In this document: in pieces, positions 10,801 through 21,790 of the stretch | Position numbering within the stretch: the stretch's first letter is position 1 | How the letters are laid out: each line of letters opens with the position of its first letter | Origin: Megalobrama amblycephala | Taxonomy: Eukaryota > Chordata > Actinopteri > Cypriniformes > Xenocyprididae | Assembly (NCBI RefSeq): GCF_018812025.1 | Contig: NC_063061.1 | Location: 268,501 to 332,500 of the forward strand | Length of the DNA: 64,000 nucleotides | Direction of reading: 5' to 3' | Notes under the pieces: model-generated | Databases searched by the model: none | What the model saw: the letters and a program-made list of their open reading frames with translations, nothing else | What the model was told of the DNA's origin: nothing | Program-made: the position numbers and the translations under genes

Positions 10801-11566
10801 GAGACTTTAAATTTAAACCAATCATACAGTGATCAGAAATTGGTGCGGGGGATATAAAGCAACCAGAAATATTTTCTTTAATATGACATGAGATAAGTCA
10901 AAAATCCAATCTTGATTTACTTGTTCAATCTGGCTTTGACCAAGAATACTGACATAAATTGGGGTATAAATCTCTCCAAGGATCAAACAGACCAAATGAA
11001 CAGCAGAAATTAAATAATACAGGATTGTAGTGATGAGTATTAAATTTAGAAGGAAAATGGTCCAACCAATCATCCTGAACCATGTTAAAATCCCCTCCTA
11101 ATATAACATTATCCGTCGAATATGTAAGTTTCAGCCCCCTTATCACTTCAGATATTTCCGATATCAATTCCCTATTTTGATGATTATTATTATGACCATA
11201 TATATTCCCTATTATAATAAACAGGTCATCAAGAGCAAGAACACATATAAGCCAATGGCCAGTATTGCTGGTTTTGTGTGCAATTATTTTCCCAGGATAA
11301 GTATGAAACAAAATTGCAACTCCCGCAGAACGATTTGTACCGTGATCAAATAACATTTTGTCCCCCCACTGATTAATCCAAAATTTCTCATCTGAATTAC
11401 TGGAATGAGTTTGTAACATAAAACAGTGTGCCTTTTTACTTTTGCAAAATAAAAAAAGAGCTTTGCGTTTTATATTATCTCTAAGACCCCTAACATTAAA
11501 AGATGAAAAACAAAAATCAGTTTTTAAATTGAACATTTGAACAAGAACAGAGTTAATAAGAACCAA
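7879..11566 (-). pseudogene. LINE ORF2: AP endonuclease and reverse transcriptase, decayed
   Basis: ORF2 would nick the target and copy the LINE RNA by target-primed reverse transcription. The endonuclease occupies 11536-10860: SSFNVRGLRDN, then VILGGDFN and, at its end, SDHCMIG. The usual QETH motif reads LQTHS here, so the catalytic Glu appears lost by an in-frame deletion. Two TGA codons lie around 10924 and 10898. The RT follows: PKPGKDP, FLDFYEAFDT, SRGIKQGCPISPLFF and a LADDTALF catalytic box with both Asp residues. A Cys/His cluster (CTFCNSDIETTVHLFFEC) near the C-terminus is typical of the L1 group. A one-base frameshift near 10390 separates two open segments. The start is uncertain; the first in-frame ATG is near 11536. 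Confidence 0.92.
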
Positions 11567-11640
11567 TGAACCTTGCTGTGAAAGTAGTGATTTACGTCCC
11601 TAAATAAACATTAAATTGTCCTTCTTATGTCCATTCAGTG

Positions 11641-13176
11641 TCAGACCGCATACCATTTAAGTAGCAGAAATTCTTTTTCCATATGGACGAAGCCATATGG
11701 ACCCCTGAAATAGGCTCGATGACCTGCTTCTCTTGCCTGCTTTATCTGCGGCCACAGTAGTGCTCTAGCCTCCCTGTCCGCTGGTAAGATGTGCTCGGCG
11801 AAGCTGATGTTCAAGTCTTTGCAGACTGAAGAATTCTTCGTAAGGCGCCAGAATTCATCTCTATAATGTCTCATGGTGAACTGGATGATCACCTGTCGGT
11901 TGTGCCCTGCCTCCTTCTTTCCCACGCGATGTACCGAATCCACCATACTCTCCAATTTTGTAGACCATTGTGGATTGATCTTCGCCATGATCGCAAGTAC
12001 CTCGTCCCTTGTTCTTTCTTCAGCTTTCTCTTTTAGGCCGCGGAGCTTGAGATTCCAACGTCGTTTATAACGCTCCAACTCCTGAACCCCACTCCTTCAG
12101 CTCCGCATTTTCCTTCGTAATCTTAGACATTTCTTTTCCGAGGTTACTGGACGCAAATTTACAGTCCTTGATCTCCTTTGCGTTAAAGGTCCCGTTTTTC
12201 ATGTTTTTTTGAAGCTTTGATTGTGTTTATAGTGTGCAATATAACATGTGTTCATGTTTCGCGTGTAAAAAAACACAGTATTTTTCACATAATTTACTTT
12301 TCTGTATACCGCTGTTTCCACTGTCATAAAAACGGGCTGATGACTTCCTTGTTCTATGAAGTCCCTCCTTCAGAAATACGTAACGAGTTCTGATTGTGCC
12401 AGCAGTTCCTGTGTTGTGATTCGACAGCAGTTTAGCGCATCTTGCCCGGAAAGGTCACGCCTCTTACCATAACGTGGAGATGCACGCGCTCAGTGTTATT
12501 GTAAACATGTCTTTAATTTTACCCTATCAATTTGAGCCGGAATCAGACCCGGTGATTGGACTGCGTGATGAAAATAGCAGCGTTTCGACGACATGCCGAC
12601 AAACACACTCTACAAACACAACTCTTGTGTATTTCTGTGGGCGGAGGTTAGTCAAAAAACTGTTTTAGTGACGTCATTAAAGAAGGAAGTAGAGGGATGT
12701 AGTCCAAACTGGCCGTTCGATGTAGGCGACTTCTGTTAAATAAAATATCTCGCTTGGCATTGAACTTTGGGCTTTAAAATTTTACAGATTTTATTTATAC
12801 TCTAACAACAACATTACACACTAACTAAAGTTTGAAACATGGGATCACGAAGAACGGGACCTTTAAATTCCACGCCTTTTGACAGTTCTGCGATCATGAT
12901 CGTGTTCTGCTTAAGTTGCGTCCCAAAACACTCCATCATGGCGGTCAGGTTATTTAAAGCGTCGAGAATGGCGGCATTGGAAACCTCAGATTGGGCGTCC
13001 CCTTTTACTCTTTTTTGAGGCACAGGGATTTTAGTAGGTGCAGATTCCATCGGTCTCCTTACACTCACTTTTTGAGTTTCCATCATCTCTTCATTGGCAG
13101 GAGCAGCGTAGTCATGAGACAATCGGTGTACACCCAGAGAAGCATCACCTGCAGCAGCCGTTTTTGGTTTCAGCAT
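11641..13176 (-). pseudogene. LINE ORF1 (RNA-binding protein), interrupted by a TTAA element
   Basis: The frame starts with the ATG at 13176 (MLKPKTAAAGDASLG) and continues to GVEF, where the T2 element 12187-12862 begins. Beyond it the frame resumes with NAKEIKDCKFASSNLG, a coiled-coil-like stretch, is lost by one base near 12092, and reopens at YKRRWNLKLRGLKEK. That C-terminal part (KLRGL..., VDSVHRVGKK, VIIQFTMRHYRDE) matches the RRM and C-terminal domain of L1 ORF1 proteins, which coat LINE RNA as trimers. Removing the element and one TTAA copy restores the junction in frame, so the LINE inserted before the element did. Confidence 0.85.
12187..12862. mobile_element. TTAA-flanked element, family T2, copy 2 (676 bp)
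   Basis: Ends aggtcccgtttttc / gaacgggacct, flanked by TTAA at 12183-12186 and 12863-12866. It sits inside LINE ORF1, giving an exact empty site. It aligns with copy 1 at 1833-4907 apart from scattered substitutions and the nested insertion there. The short open frame inside (MEMHALSVIVNMSLILPY...) is shared by both copies but has no known domain. Confidence 0.9.
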
Positions 13177-13371
13177 TTTTTTTTTAAGTGTCGCACAAAA
13201 ATATTTAACAAAAACAAGTTCTTCCTTTTTCTTACACCTTCAGCGGTCGAATAACTAAATAAAATAAACAAGAAGGGTAAGTAATGTGAAAATCTGGGAC
13301 TAAAGATCAGAGACACAGCAAAGTACGTGTGCTCAGTTCGCCATCTTGCCGGAACCCTAGTAGACCAGTAT

Positions 13372-13795
13372 AAAGGAGGCAGCATGACAAACAATCACCC
13401 CCTCATTACGAACGTGATCACGTGTTGCTGGATTGCGGAGTTGTTTTTAAAGACTTACCTTTCCAGCACTTCACATCATCTTCACTTGGATTAACACTTC
13501 TGTGGACTTTGTAAATACACCGGTGGACACTTTCACATTGGGACTTTATCAGCACACTAGGATTCTTGGACTGTTTTATGGTATGGTGAAAACGGACTCC
13601 CAGCTTTTAAACGGCCTACGTTATTCTAGTTTTATTGTGTTGTTTTAAGTTCCATGTGAATATTGTAAATACACTTTATTTATTCATTTCTGTTGTCTGT
13701 CTCATCTTTTTAAACACTCCAAACCTCTCACACAGTATAATCTGACCCCAATTTTAATCAATGTAAAATCGACCTATTGGGCCGATTGTTACAAT
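13372..13795 (+). repeat. Right part of the LTR-like repeat split by the LINE
   Basis: With the LINE removed, this follows 7717 directly and creates TATAAA (13369-13374). Downstream are a CACGTG E-box (13419-13424), a U/AT-rich stretch and ...gattgttaca at 13783-13792. The TATA-led layout and a possible TG...CA frame suggest a solo LTR, but no matching 4-6 bp flanks were found. Confidence 0.35.
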
Positions 13796-13828
13796 TCGGA
13801 CAAGCAAATGACAAGGCTTTTTAGTTGT

Positions 13829-13902
13829 GGTGCTCCTAAATTTTTGCTGGTGCTCCTAACTTTTTGAAGTTGGGAGCACCAGTACTACCAAGTAAAAAAG
13901 TT
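13829..13902. repeat. Repeat with direct and inverted gtgctcctaa units
   Basis: tggtgctcctaa occurs twice in tandem (about 20 bases apart), followed by the inverse, ttgggagcacca. The RNA or single strand would form a hairpin of about 15 bp. This looks like the end of a larger unclassified fish repeat. Confidence 0.6.
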
Positions 13903-15395
13903 AATTTCGAGCCCTGCCTACCAATATCTGTGTAAAAATAAAATAATGGTGTTTATTGACTTTATAGACTTTTACTTTATAGACTTTACTTGGGCGGGCC
14001 GCCCAGGTACAATAACGGCCACCCAAGTATATTTGGAGACATTTTTGCTTTTATTATTTTTATCCTCTTATACTTTTATATCCGCCCAAAATAATGAAAC
14101 CATTCGCGATCGCTTAACTAGTCGTTTCGTACCTGCTCGTTATGTGTGCGTCAGAACTGTTTGATCCCGCTGACATTCCCACGGGCGCTGCATTTTGCAA
14201 AGTCACAAGGGGCGCTGTTGCGCGCTCTACAAGCTCGCGCAAAACTGCTTCAAAGTGATTCTCAATCAATGAAAAGTGCAGATTTATGCCAAGCGATTGC
14301 TAATAAACTCAAGTTGATGAATTATTACAATGTCTACTTCATGGCCTTTATATAAAATGTTTTATAAGGTTGTAAGAATCTGAAGGATCAGCCTGCAGTA
14401 GTACAGACATTTCAAAATAAGAGTCCCAGTGGATTTCGGGCTTGTTTATAATTAAAAGTTATAAGTTTTAATTTCGCTAAGTTTTTTCTTTTTCTTTTGG
14501 GCATTATTGGCATTTTGGTTACACAATAAATTGTATTTAATTTGATTTTCATTTAATTCATAGTAAATTATTGTAGTCTCCCCCACAGGAAGAAAACACT
14601 AACATTATTTGACACATATATTATTCATTTATTCATTATTCACAAAATCTGTGTCCCATTCACTGAGAGAGACACTATATGACAGCAAGGAGAACATAGG
14701 AAAAGGATAACCATTTAAATGCTGTAACTTTGCATAATTTACCATGCATAATAATGCATAATATTAGTATGTAATTAAATGTAATAGTATGCTATATAAT
14801 TAAAATTAATTTCAATAAATAAAAATACTGTTAAAAATCACACTTCATTTGTTTGTCACATGTAGTAGACCATTTTTGTGCCATGGGTAATAGGAGAATT
14901 TTTACCCGGCTACCACCGCAAGTATATTTCAAACCTGTGGGAAGCACTGTTATCTGACTCCAAACCTCAGGTGAAAATAGTAATTCCCCCCTCAACAAAA
15001 TCTTGGATTACTCAGTAAATATACATCCATTATATTTATTTTGGCTTTCTTCTTCATTTATGTTTGTCTTTCTTCAGAAAAGAAAAAAAAAATGAGCAGG
15101 GAAAGTTTCTGAAAATGTAGTTGATTTTGACACTAAATTACCCAAACGTGTTTATATCTGAGAACCTTTTATACACATACTTAACTTCAGATAATGAAAT
15201 TACATACACTGTCTGATACAGTACAAATGTTTTGAGTGTCCCTTATTTTCCTTTCCCAGAAGTTGGCAACCCTAATGTGTTGAGACAGCACTATAATGGA
15301 TTTAGTCATTAAAGTACATGAAAAGCATAACCTTTTCACTACAACCTCCAAGAACTGACTCAAAATAAGACAAGGTCTGATGAAAAACATCTTAC
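13903..15395. other. AT-rich non-coding stretch
   Basis: Probably intron of the minus-strand gene whose exon is at 15396-15521. Short open frames at 13946-14355 show no domain, codon bias or splice context. The cagggttgccaac-like fragment near 15260 resembles a dispersed repeat. No further exon of that gene could be recognised. Confidence 0.4.
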
Positions 15396-15521
15396 CTCAT
15401 ACAGAGCCACTAGTACTGCTGCCAGGCAAGTCATGGAAATGAACATGTTCCACATACGAACATTGTGCTCCTTTGGAGAATGAACAGACTCCTCATCCTC
15501 CAGCTCATTTGTGTCCTGCAT
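15396..15521 (-). CDS. First coding exon of an unidentified small membrane protein gene
   Basis: On the minus strand a good acceptor (ctggttgcag) is followed at once by ATG, then 42 codons in phase 0 to a consensus donor (GAG|GTAAGA at 15395). The peptide is MQDTNELEDEESVHSPKEHN, an acidic Ser-containing N-tail, followed by VRMWNMFISMTCLAAVLVAL, one hydrophobic membrane segment. A stop codon lies upstream in this frame once the 5' exon at 15762 is spliced on, so this ATG is the first usable one. The remaining exons would lie leftward and were not found. I do not recognise the family. The splice context and promoter behind it argue that it is real. Confidence 0.6.
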
Positions 15522-15761
15522 CTGCAACCAGATCCGAGCTATTATCTCTGACACACCCTAAGTAGCTACACTAATAATGCAGATATCATTTTAGAGCAGT
15601 ACGAAGAGAAAACGCGATCGCTAACTGAACGACCGTCAGGCCTAATGAATTCAGAAAGCGAGTGACCACTTAAAACCCTTCCGAATCAAGTGAAAACAAC
15701 ATAAATGTATTTAGATACGATTGTTGTGATAACTTTGATGCATTTTACTAACTTTACTTAC

Positions 15762-15865
15762 ATTGTACGCTTGAAAATCATCGACTCTTCACATTTAGAT
15801 CGGTAGTTTCCGTTAAATCCGTTGGAAGTTTGAAGAACGTCACCGCTTACGTCACACTCGGGAGC
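15762..15865 (-). promoter_or_regulatory. Promoter and 5' UTR exon of the minus-strand membrane protein gene
   Basis: Read on the minus strand: GGGCGCGCTCCCGAG, a TGACGTAA CRE/ATF-type site (15847-15854), a second TGACGT (15837-15842), then a short exon ending ACAAT|GTAAGT at 15762/15761. This is the only CpG-rich patch in the neighbourhood. Two CREB/ATF sites within 20 bases suggest cAMP- or stress-responsive control, which is inference. Confidence 0.5.
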
Positions 15866-16440
15866 GCGCCCAAAGAATGCAAAAATGCACAAAATACTTT
15901 TTTTATTATTATTATTTAGGATTTATTTATATAGAAAAATAGTAAGTGTGATATCATAGAGATGTTTAAAACATTAAAAATAACATTTAAAATAAAATAA
16001 TTGGCATTTATCTTGCCATCAAATAATTAAAAATATATCGGGAATATACTAATTTTAAATAATTATTAATAATTTAAATTAATTTGTATATCACCTTTCA
16101 CAAATACTAGTGCAAAGCAACTTTTTTCGATGAAACTTTCTGTGAACCCCCTAAAGCTCTCTTGCGACCCCTGGAGTTCAAAGGGGAAAAATATTTGAAA
16201 TGAAATGAAATAAGTGTATTGCTCTGGTATGTTATATAATATGTATAACCCCCAACTAGGGTCCCTGCAGTGAATATATCCTGTCCCAGAAGCCATTATC
16301 ACTCAGAAGCCATTAATCAATGTACCCTTGTCCTTTCTGTTGACCAGAACTAGGCTATTTAAGAAATCATATTGCATAGTGCATCTTTGTAGAAATATGA
16401 ACTGCATTTAAAAATGATGATAATCTGAAGAGTGAAGTAA

Positions 16441-16458
16441 ACACACACACACACACAC

Positions 16459-16504
<46 letters not shown>
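16441..16504. repeat. Compound (AC)n(AT)n microsatellite
   Basis: Ten AC units followed by about 22 AT units. Confidence 0.95.
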
Positions 16505-16505
<1 letters not shown>

Positions 16506-16507
16506 CA

Positions 16508-17395
16508 TATACAGTATATGTCTCTTATACTCATTAAGGCTGCATTTATTTCATAATAAATACAGAAAAAAACAATAATATTGTGAAATATTATTACAAT
16601 TTAAAATTATGGTTTTCTATTTTAATATTCTTTAAAATACAATTTATTCCTGTGATCAAAGCTGAATTTTCAGCATCATTACTCCAGTCTTCATTGTCAC
16701 ATGATCCTTCAGAAATCATTCTAATATGCTGATTTTATGCTCAGTTATTATCAATGTTGGAAAATGTTGTGCTGCTTAATATTATTTTATAACCTGTGAT
16801 ACTTTCAGGATTCATTGATGAATAAAAGGTTCAAAAGAACAGCATTTATTCAAAATATAAATCTTTTCTAACAATATAAATTTACTATCACTTTTTATCA
16901 ATTTAACACATACGTGCTGAATAAACGTATTAATTTATTTCAGCAAAAAGAAAGAAAAAAATTACTGACCCCATGCATGAACAGTAGTGTATATTGTTAC
17001 AAAAGATTTCTATTTTAAATAAATGCTGATGTTTTTATGTTTTTTTACTTTTTATTCATCAAAGAATCCTGAAAAAGTATCACAGGTTATAAAATAATAT
17101 TAAATGTTTCCAACATTGATAATAAATCATCATATTAGAATGATTTCTGAAGGATCATGTGACAATGAAGACTGGAGTAATGATGCTGAAAATTCAGCTT
17201 TGCATCAAAGAAATAAATTATATTTTAAAGTATATTAAAATAGAAAACCATAATTTTACATTTTAATAATATTTCACAATATTACAGTTTTTTCTGTATT
17301 TATTATTAAATAAATGCAGCCTTAATGAGCATAAGAGACTTCATTCAAAAACATTAAAAATAGTAATGTTTCCAAACTTTTGACTGGGAGTGTAT
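16508..17395. mobile_element. Foldback (long palindromic) MITE
   Basis: The left arm (gtctcttatactcattaaggctgcatt...) returns as its inverse in the right arm (...aatgcagccttaatgagcataagagac). Internal blocks such as gaatgatttctgaaggatca / tgatccttcagaaatcattc and the agtcttcattgtcacatgat segment also pair. Arms are about 350-400 bp with few mismatches. Its end matches the frequent cyprinid foldback repeat that terminates ...aacttttgactgggagtgta. Another copy lies at 23400-24135. No coding capacity. Confidence 0.8.
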
Positions 17396-18130
17396 AACAT
17401 GTTATTTAAAACTGAGGCAAAAATGCTGGAATAATGGAATAAGCCTTAAAGGTGTTTGCTGTGTTGATTTCCACCACTGATCCATCTATCTTCCAAACTT
17501 ATCCCGGTCTATCAGAGAACTGGAGCCTATCCCAGCATGCCTCAGCCCCAGTGCAGGGTAACCAGTCGAATCTTATTCCCTTGATTTAAACAAGACCTGT
17601 TTGTGCAGTGTGTGCAGAAGTGTGTACAATGTACGATGTAGAATGAAACGTCAAAGTATAATCAAATTATGTTTACCAGATGCTTTATTTCACTTAGAAA
17701 TCGAAAAAAAAAAAAACATTATAAAAACCCATAGGAAAATCTCGAAGGAACCAGCAGCAATTCCGGGTCTAACATCATACCTGCAACACTCTACATTAAA
17801 TACACTATACAATACACATGTGCATGCCATCACCCTTTTCACCGATTCACATTTTTGTAGTTTACACGGAGACGATAAAGGTATTGTTTTCAAAAACTTG
17901 CACTTTCATTTTCAAAAGTTTGTATTTTCAGGCCCCCAAAACCAAACGTAAATGAATGGACAAAAGACAAAAAGTTTTCTGTTTTTAGCTGAAAATGGTG
18001 TCTATTTGTGGATGTGTCTGCACTGCTTGACACTAAAATTGTTTCGAAAATGTGTGCGGCAATCCGCAAAGAAAGCGATTCACAAATGAATGCCAGTCAG
18101 AGTTGTGTTTGTGATATAAAAACATATTTG
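17396..18130. other. Non-coding spacer with weak repeat remnants
   Basis: The stretch near 17465-17575 (gatccatctatcttcc...ctatcccagcatgc) resembles a dispersed fish repeat. The 116-codon frame at 17601-17951 shows no domain and low-complexity Lys content; I treat it as chance. Confidence 0.4.
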
Positions 18131-19527
18131 CAGTGGATAATGTAATGAAGTAATTCAAGTATTTTTTGGGAGAATCCGTACTTTACTTGAGTTTTTATTT
18201 AGCTTTTACTCCACTACATTTCCTAAATAAAGCGTATACTTTTCCTCTGATACATTTTCCAAAGCATTTTCATTGCTTACTACAAAATAAAGTCGGAAGA
18301 ACACAGACTGCAAACAAGTGCTCGCAGTTGATTTCATTTTCCAGGGTGCGTCTGTTGCTGGAGCGGCTGAGAAGAGTGCGCTGTCATTATACAGTACAAG
18401 AGCGACCTCTAGAGGCGAAATAAAACTATCACTGATGCCTCCTGGAGTTTGTTTTGACACATGACGTGAGGCTGCGCACTGCACAGAGCGGGACACTTCA
18501 AAAACGTATTTAAAACATAGACAACAAAACAGTATGTTATATTACAGTAAATGTTTTCATTGTAGAGTAATTAGTTTGTTGACTGGATGCTGCATTAGTG
18601 GAGAACAGCAGTATGTTTGCCGTCGAGGCTGAGAGGATGCTAACGTTAGTAGTACCTCAAGCGGTTAAAACAATGTGACAAAAACACCAACTGTTTAATG
18701 TCACGGTTATTACCATTCATTTGCATTAGTTTATATCCATTTATTCGCTGTTACGCATTCGTTATCCAACGAAGTTGCATATTTAAACTGTATTTTCATC
18801 ATGCAGTGACAGAAACATAAATCAGAAATGTATTCGATTTCAGTTCTTTTTTTATCTGCACTGTAGCACATATTTAGATTAGATAATCATCAAGTTTTCT
18901 AAAATAGAGGCACATAATGTGTGAAAGTGTACATAGAATAGACCCATGCTATGCCTTTGTGTGTAAAATGGTATTTTTTAAGCATGACTGTTTGGATTTA
19001 TATGAAATGGTAACACTTTACAATAAGAGTCCATTTGTAACATTAAATAAAGTTAATAAAAGTATTGTTCATTTTTAATTTCAACATTTACATTTTAACA
19101 TTTTAAATATGTCTCTTACATTAGTTATATTGCACTATGAATAAACATGAACGATCAATGTATAATTAATATATTAGTATTTTTTATATGTAAAACTTAC
19201 AATATACATTTAACCATTTTTAATTCAAAGAAAAAAAATGTAAGAGTTAAAACTCTAAAACTGAACACAATCTTGCTGCTCAAACTGCTATAGAACAATT
19301 TTTAATAATACTTTTGTATTTTACGTTTACTTGTACTTTTACTTTCAATGCTTAAAAACGTTTAATATATATATAAAAAATACTTTTCATACTTAAGTAC
19401 AAAAAATATCACATACTTTAAAACTTTTACTCAAGTAACATTCTAAACAGTGACTGTTTAGTCATTTTCTGGTAAGATATCTATACTTTTACTCAAGTAT
19501 GGCTTTCAAGTGCTTTATCCACCACTG
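18131..19527. mobile_element. hAT-like repeat with CAGTGG...CCACTG ends
   Basis: Left end cagtggataatg; right end ctttatccaccactg. Subterminal actttactcaagta-type motifs occur at both sides (near 18180, 19430 and 19490). The CAGTG ends fit hAT, but the flanking 8 bases (catatttg versus gtgaagtg) do not match, so the borders are uncertain. The interior contains a small MITE starting ggtaacactttacaataag near 19011. Confidence 0.45.
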
Positions 19528-20130
19528 GTGAAGTGTTTTTTCATTGGCAAATATCATTATTTTGGATCTCATTCTATTTATTTGTGAATATATTTAATTT
19601 TTGTTTATCTCTACATTTATTTGTGGATCATAGTATATTTATTTAAAACAAATGAGCGATTCTTCTCCATACTTAATGTCACAAAGTATAATAAATGCTG
19701 AATGATTCACCAGAGCCCCAAGTCAAAAAGAGAACGTGCAGACCAGCATGACTCGTTTTACCGTAAAACACCGTATATACCCTGATCTTTTTTTGTCTCG
19801 TCTCAGATGTTGGTAAGCTTTAAGGGGTGTAAACCTCTAATCTAATTCAATCCGTCGATTAACATCCAGCAACCTGCATTTCATTCGGACATAAGAGGAT
19901 CAGAACAGTAATTTCTGCCGAATCAAGGCTATAATGGCGACGCAGAGACGGGTCAAGAGTTTATACATTGTCCTTTAATGCCATTAGAGATTCATTGACT
20001 TTTAATATGTAGTTGCGTTATAGTCAAGTATGGATCAGATGATAAAATGTTGTATTTCACGCCATTAAATGCTGTTTGTTTAATGTTTTTCCTGATATAG
20101 CGGATCGTCATGTAGTTTGGGAATGCGGGT

Positions 20131-20284
20131 GCGCGTGTATTAGAAGGATTGTGAGTGCGCGTGGAAAGTGTTGGTCTTCTGTACGTGGCAGCGACTAAAA
20201 TCACTGCAAAACCGAGCAGAGGAGTGTTTATAAAACTCTTGACTGGGTCTGCCCCATCACACTTGAATTTCAACTCAAAACGAG
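20131..20284 (+). promoter_or_regulatory. p4ha2: Candidate p4ha2 promoter and 5' UTR exon
   Basis: TATAAAA at 20229-20235, then a strong donor (cgag|gtaaga) after 20284. The first coding exon at 24229 has its acceptor only 14 bases before the ATG, so an upstream non-coding exon is required and this is the best candidate. Three RCGTG cores (20133-20137, 20159-20163, 20183-20187) lie within 100 bases upstream of the TATA box. These are possible hypoxia response elements; mammalian P4HA1 and P4HA2 are HIF targets. Confidence 0.45.
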
Positions 20285-21730
20285 GTAAGAGCTCATACAT
20301 TTTTAACTGTTTTCAGATTGAATTAAGTCGATTGTTTGATTTGCATCGAATCTGCATGACAACAGCAACATAGTAATATTTCACCTCTTATTTACAATGT
20401 TTCTTATCCTGGTGTTATCATTTGTATTCAGACTATTGCATGCACGTTTTGAAAATGCAGCCTGTCAGCAGATGGGGAAATGTTGTTTTACTACAAATAC
20501 CATGGTTAAACTGTTTAATTTGTGGTTACCATGGTTTAGCTATGTTTTTTTTTTTTTTTTTTGTAGTAAAACCATAGTTAATGTTCATAATGGAAGTTTT
20601 AAAATAGTGTTTTAGTGTAAGTAAAATAAGTATAAAACCGTTATTTGTATTTCTTTATTCCTTGAACACTTGAAATACAAGGTATTTGTTTTAGGTTAAT
20701 TTCTTTTTCTGTTTTTTTCTTTCTGCAGGTGTTAAATCAGATGTATGAAATATACTACTTTGACTTCTTTTCACTTATTGAATTCAAGAGTCACGGTTAG
20801 CTGCTGCGATGAGTCTAATTAATATGAATAAATATTATTTATAGTTATATTAAGTGTTTTGCTGATGTTCTGAAAGCTCAAGGCACATGCAAGCATGTAA
20901 GCAGCAAATCCTCATGGGGTGGACAGGAAATTTTCTAGAAGATGTCGTCATCGCTCTTGTGCACTGACTGACTTCAGAAACATTTGGGAGTTTAGAGGAA
21001 TTGCTCTTAAAGTATAATCAGTCTTCTAACAGTACCTTCACATTATTCACCTTAAATTATATTCTTTGATGAACATTGTTGATTCGTCTGAATCCCTAAC
21101 TCTGTTCAGATGGAACAGGCAGATCTTTGTTAGGGTGGGAATTGTCCTATTTTCACACATGGAAGAATCTTCAGTGAGCTGTCGCCATTCAAAACCTTTA
21201 AGAAGGGCCGTTAGCACAAACACAGCTGAGTTTACATGACTTTTAAAGTGGGTGCAAAGACAGTCAATCTGAACTCCAGATGTTTAAGAAGTGGATTGAA
21301 TCTGACTGTGTATTTCTGATTGATGAGTCTTTGCCAAGTACAGCGCTTGAGTCGCGTTACTAACCCAATTGCACAAATAATAGACATTCTGTTTTTTTCT
21401 CAGACAAACAGATTTTAGTAGGAGCTTTATACATAATCTTTACAAAAATGTTGGCACAGCCAAAGATTTCACCCTTGCACTGTTGCAAATGCATCACAGT
21501 TGTGTTGGAATTGGATTGTGACTTCCTGAATCTAAAAACGAATGGAATTGTGAGGTCTTTATGGTGAACTTTTTAAAGATGCTCTCTGTGGTTTCCATTT
21601 CGAGGTCAACCAATTTCATCCACGCCCAGTTAAACACTTCTCTCTGTATGATTTGACAGTGATGAGTGGTCATTAGATAAAAGATTCGTTAGTTCTCAAC
21701 CTCACATTTGTACCAAAATCTTTGCCTTTT

Positions 21731-21790
21731 GTCAAGTCATTTATATAGCGCTTTTCACAATACATGTTGTTTCAAAGCAGCTTCACAGTG
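21731..21790 (-). repeat. 3' tail of an L2/CR1-like retroposon, minus strand
   Basis: Read on the minus strand: ttgaaacaacatgtattgtg, then agcgctatataaatgacttgac. The same tail occurs on the plus strand at 63741-63797 and in worn form near 30645 and 48784. Ending in a short octamer (gacttgac) instead of poly(A) is typical of L2/CR1-type 3' ends. Confidence 0.6.

Larger units (their letters stand above)
7718..13358 (-). mobile_element. L1/Tx1-type LINE, nearly full length, minus strand
   Basis: A 5.6-kb non-LTR retrotransposon: 5' UTR (13177-13358), ORF1, ORF2 and a short 3' UTR ending in an A-run (read as T at 7718-7734). It is flanked by a 13-bp target duplication, agtagaccagtat, at 7705-7717 and 13359-13371. 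The endonuclease-plus-RT arrangement and an ORF1 of RRM/L1 type place it in the L1/Tx1 group. It is inactive: ORF1 is frameshifted and interrupted by a TTAA element, and ORF2 has two nonsense codons and a frameshift. An exact CAAGATGG (YY1-like) lies 11 bases from its 5' end. Confidence 0.92.

Noticed and set aside
17601..17951. 116-codon plus-strand frame
   Set aside because: Lys-rich and AT-driven, no splice context or domain, overlaps an open frame on the other strand.
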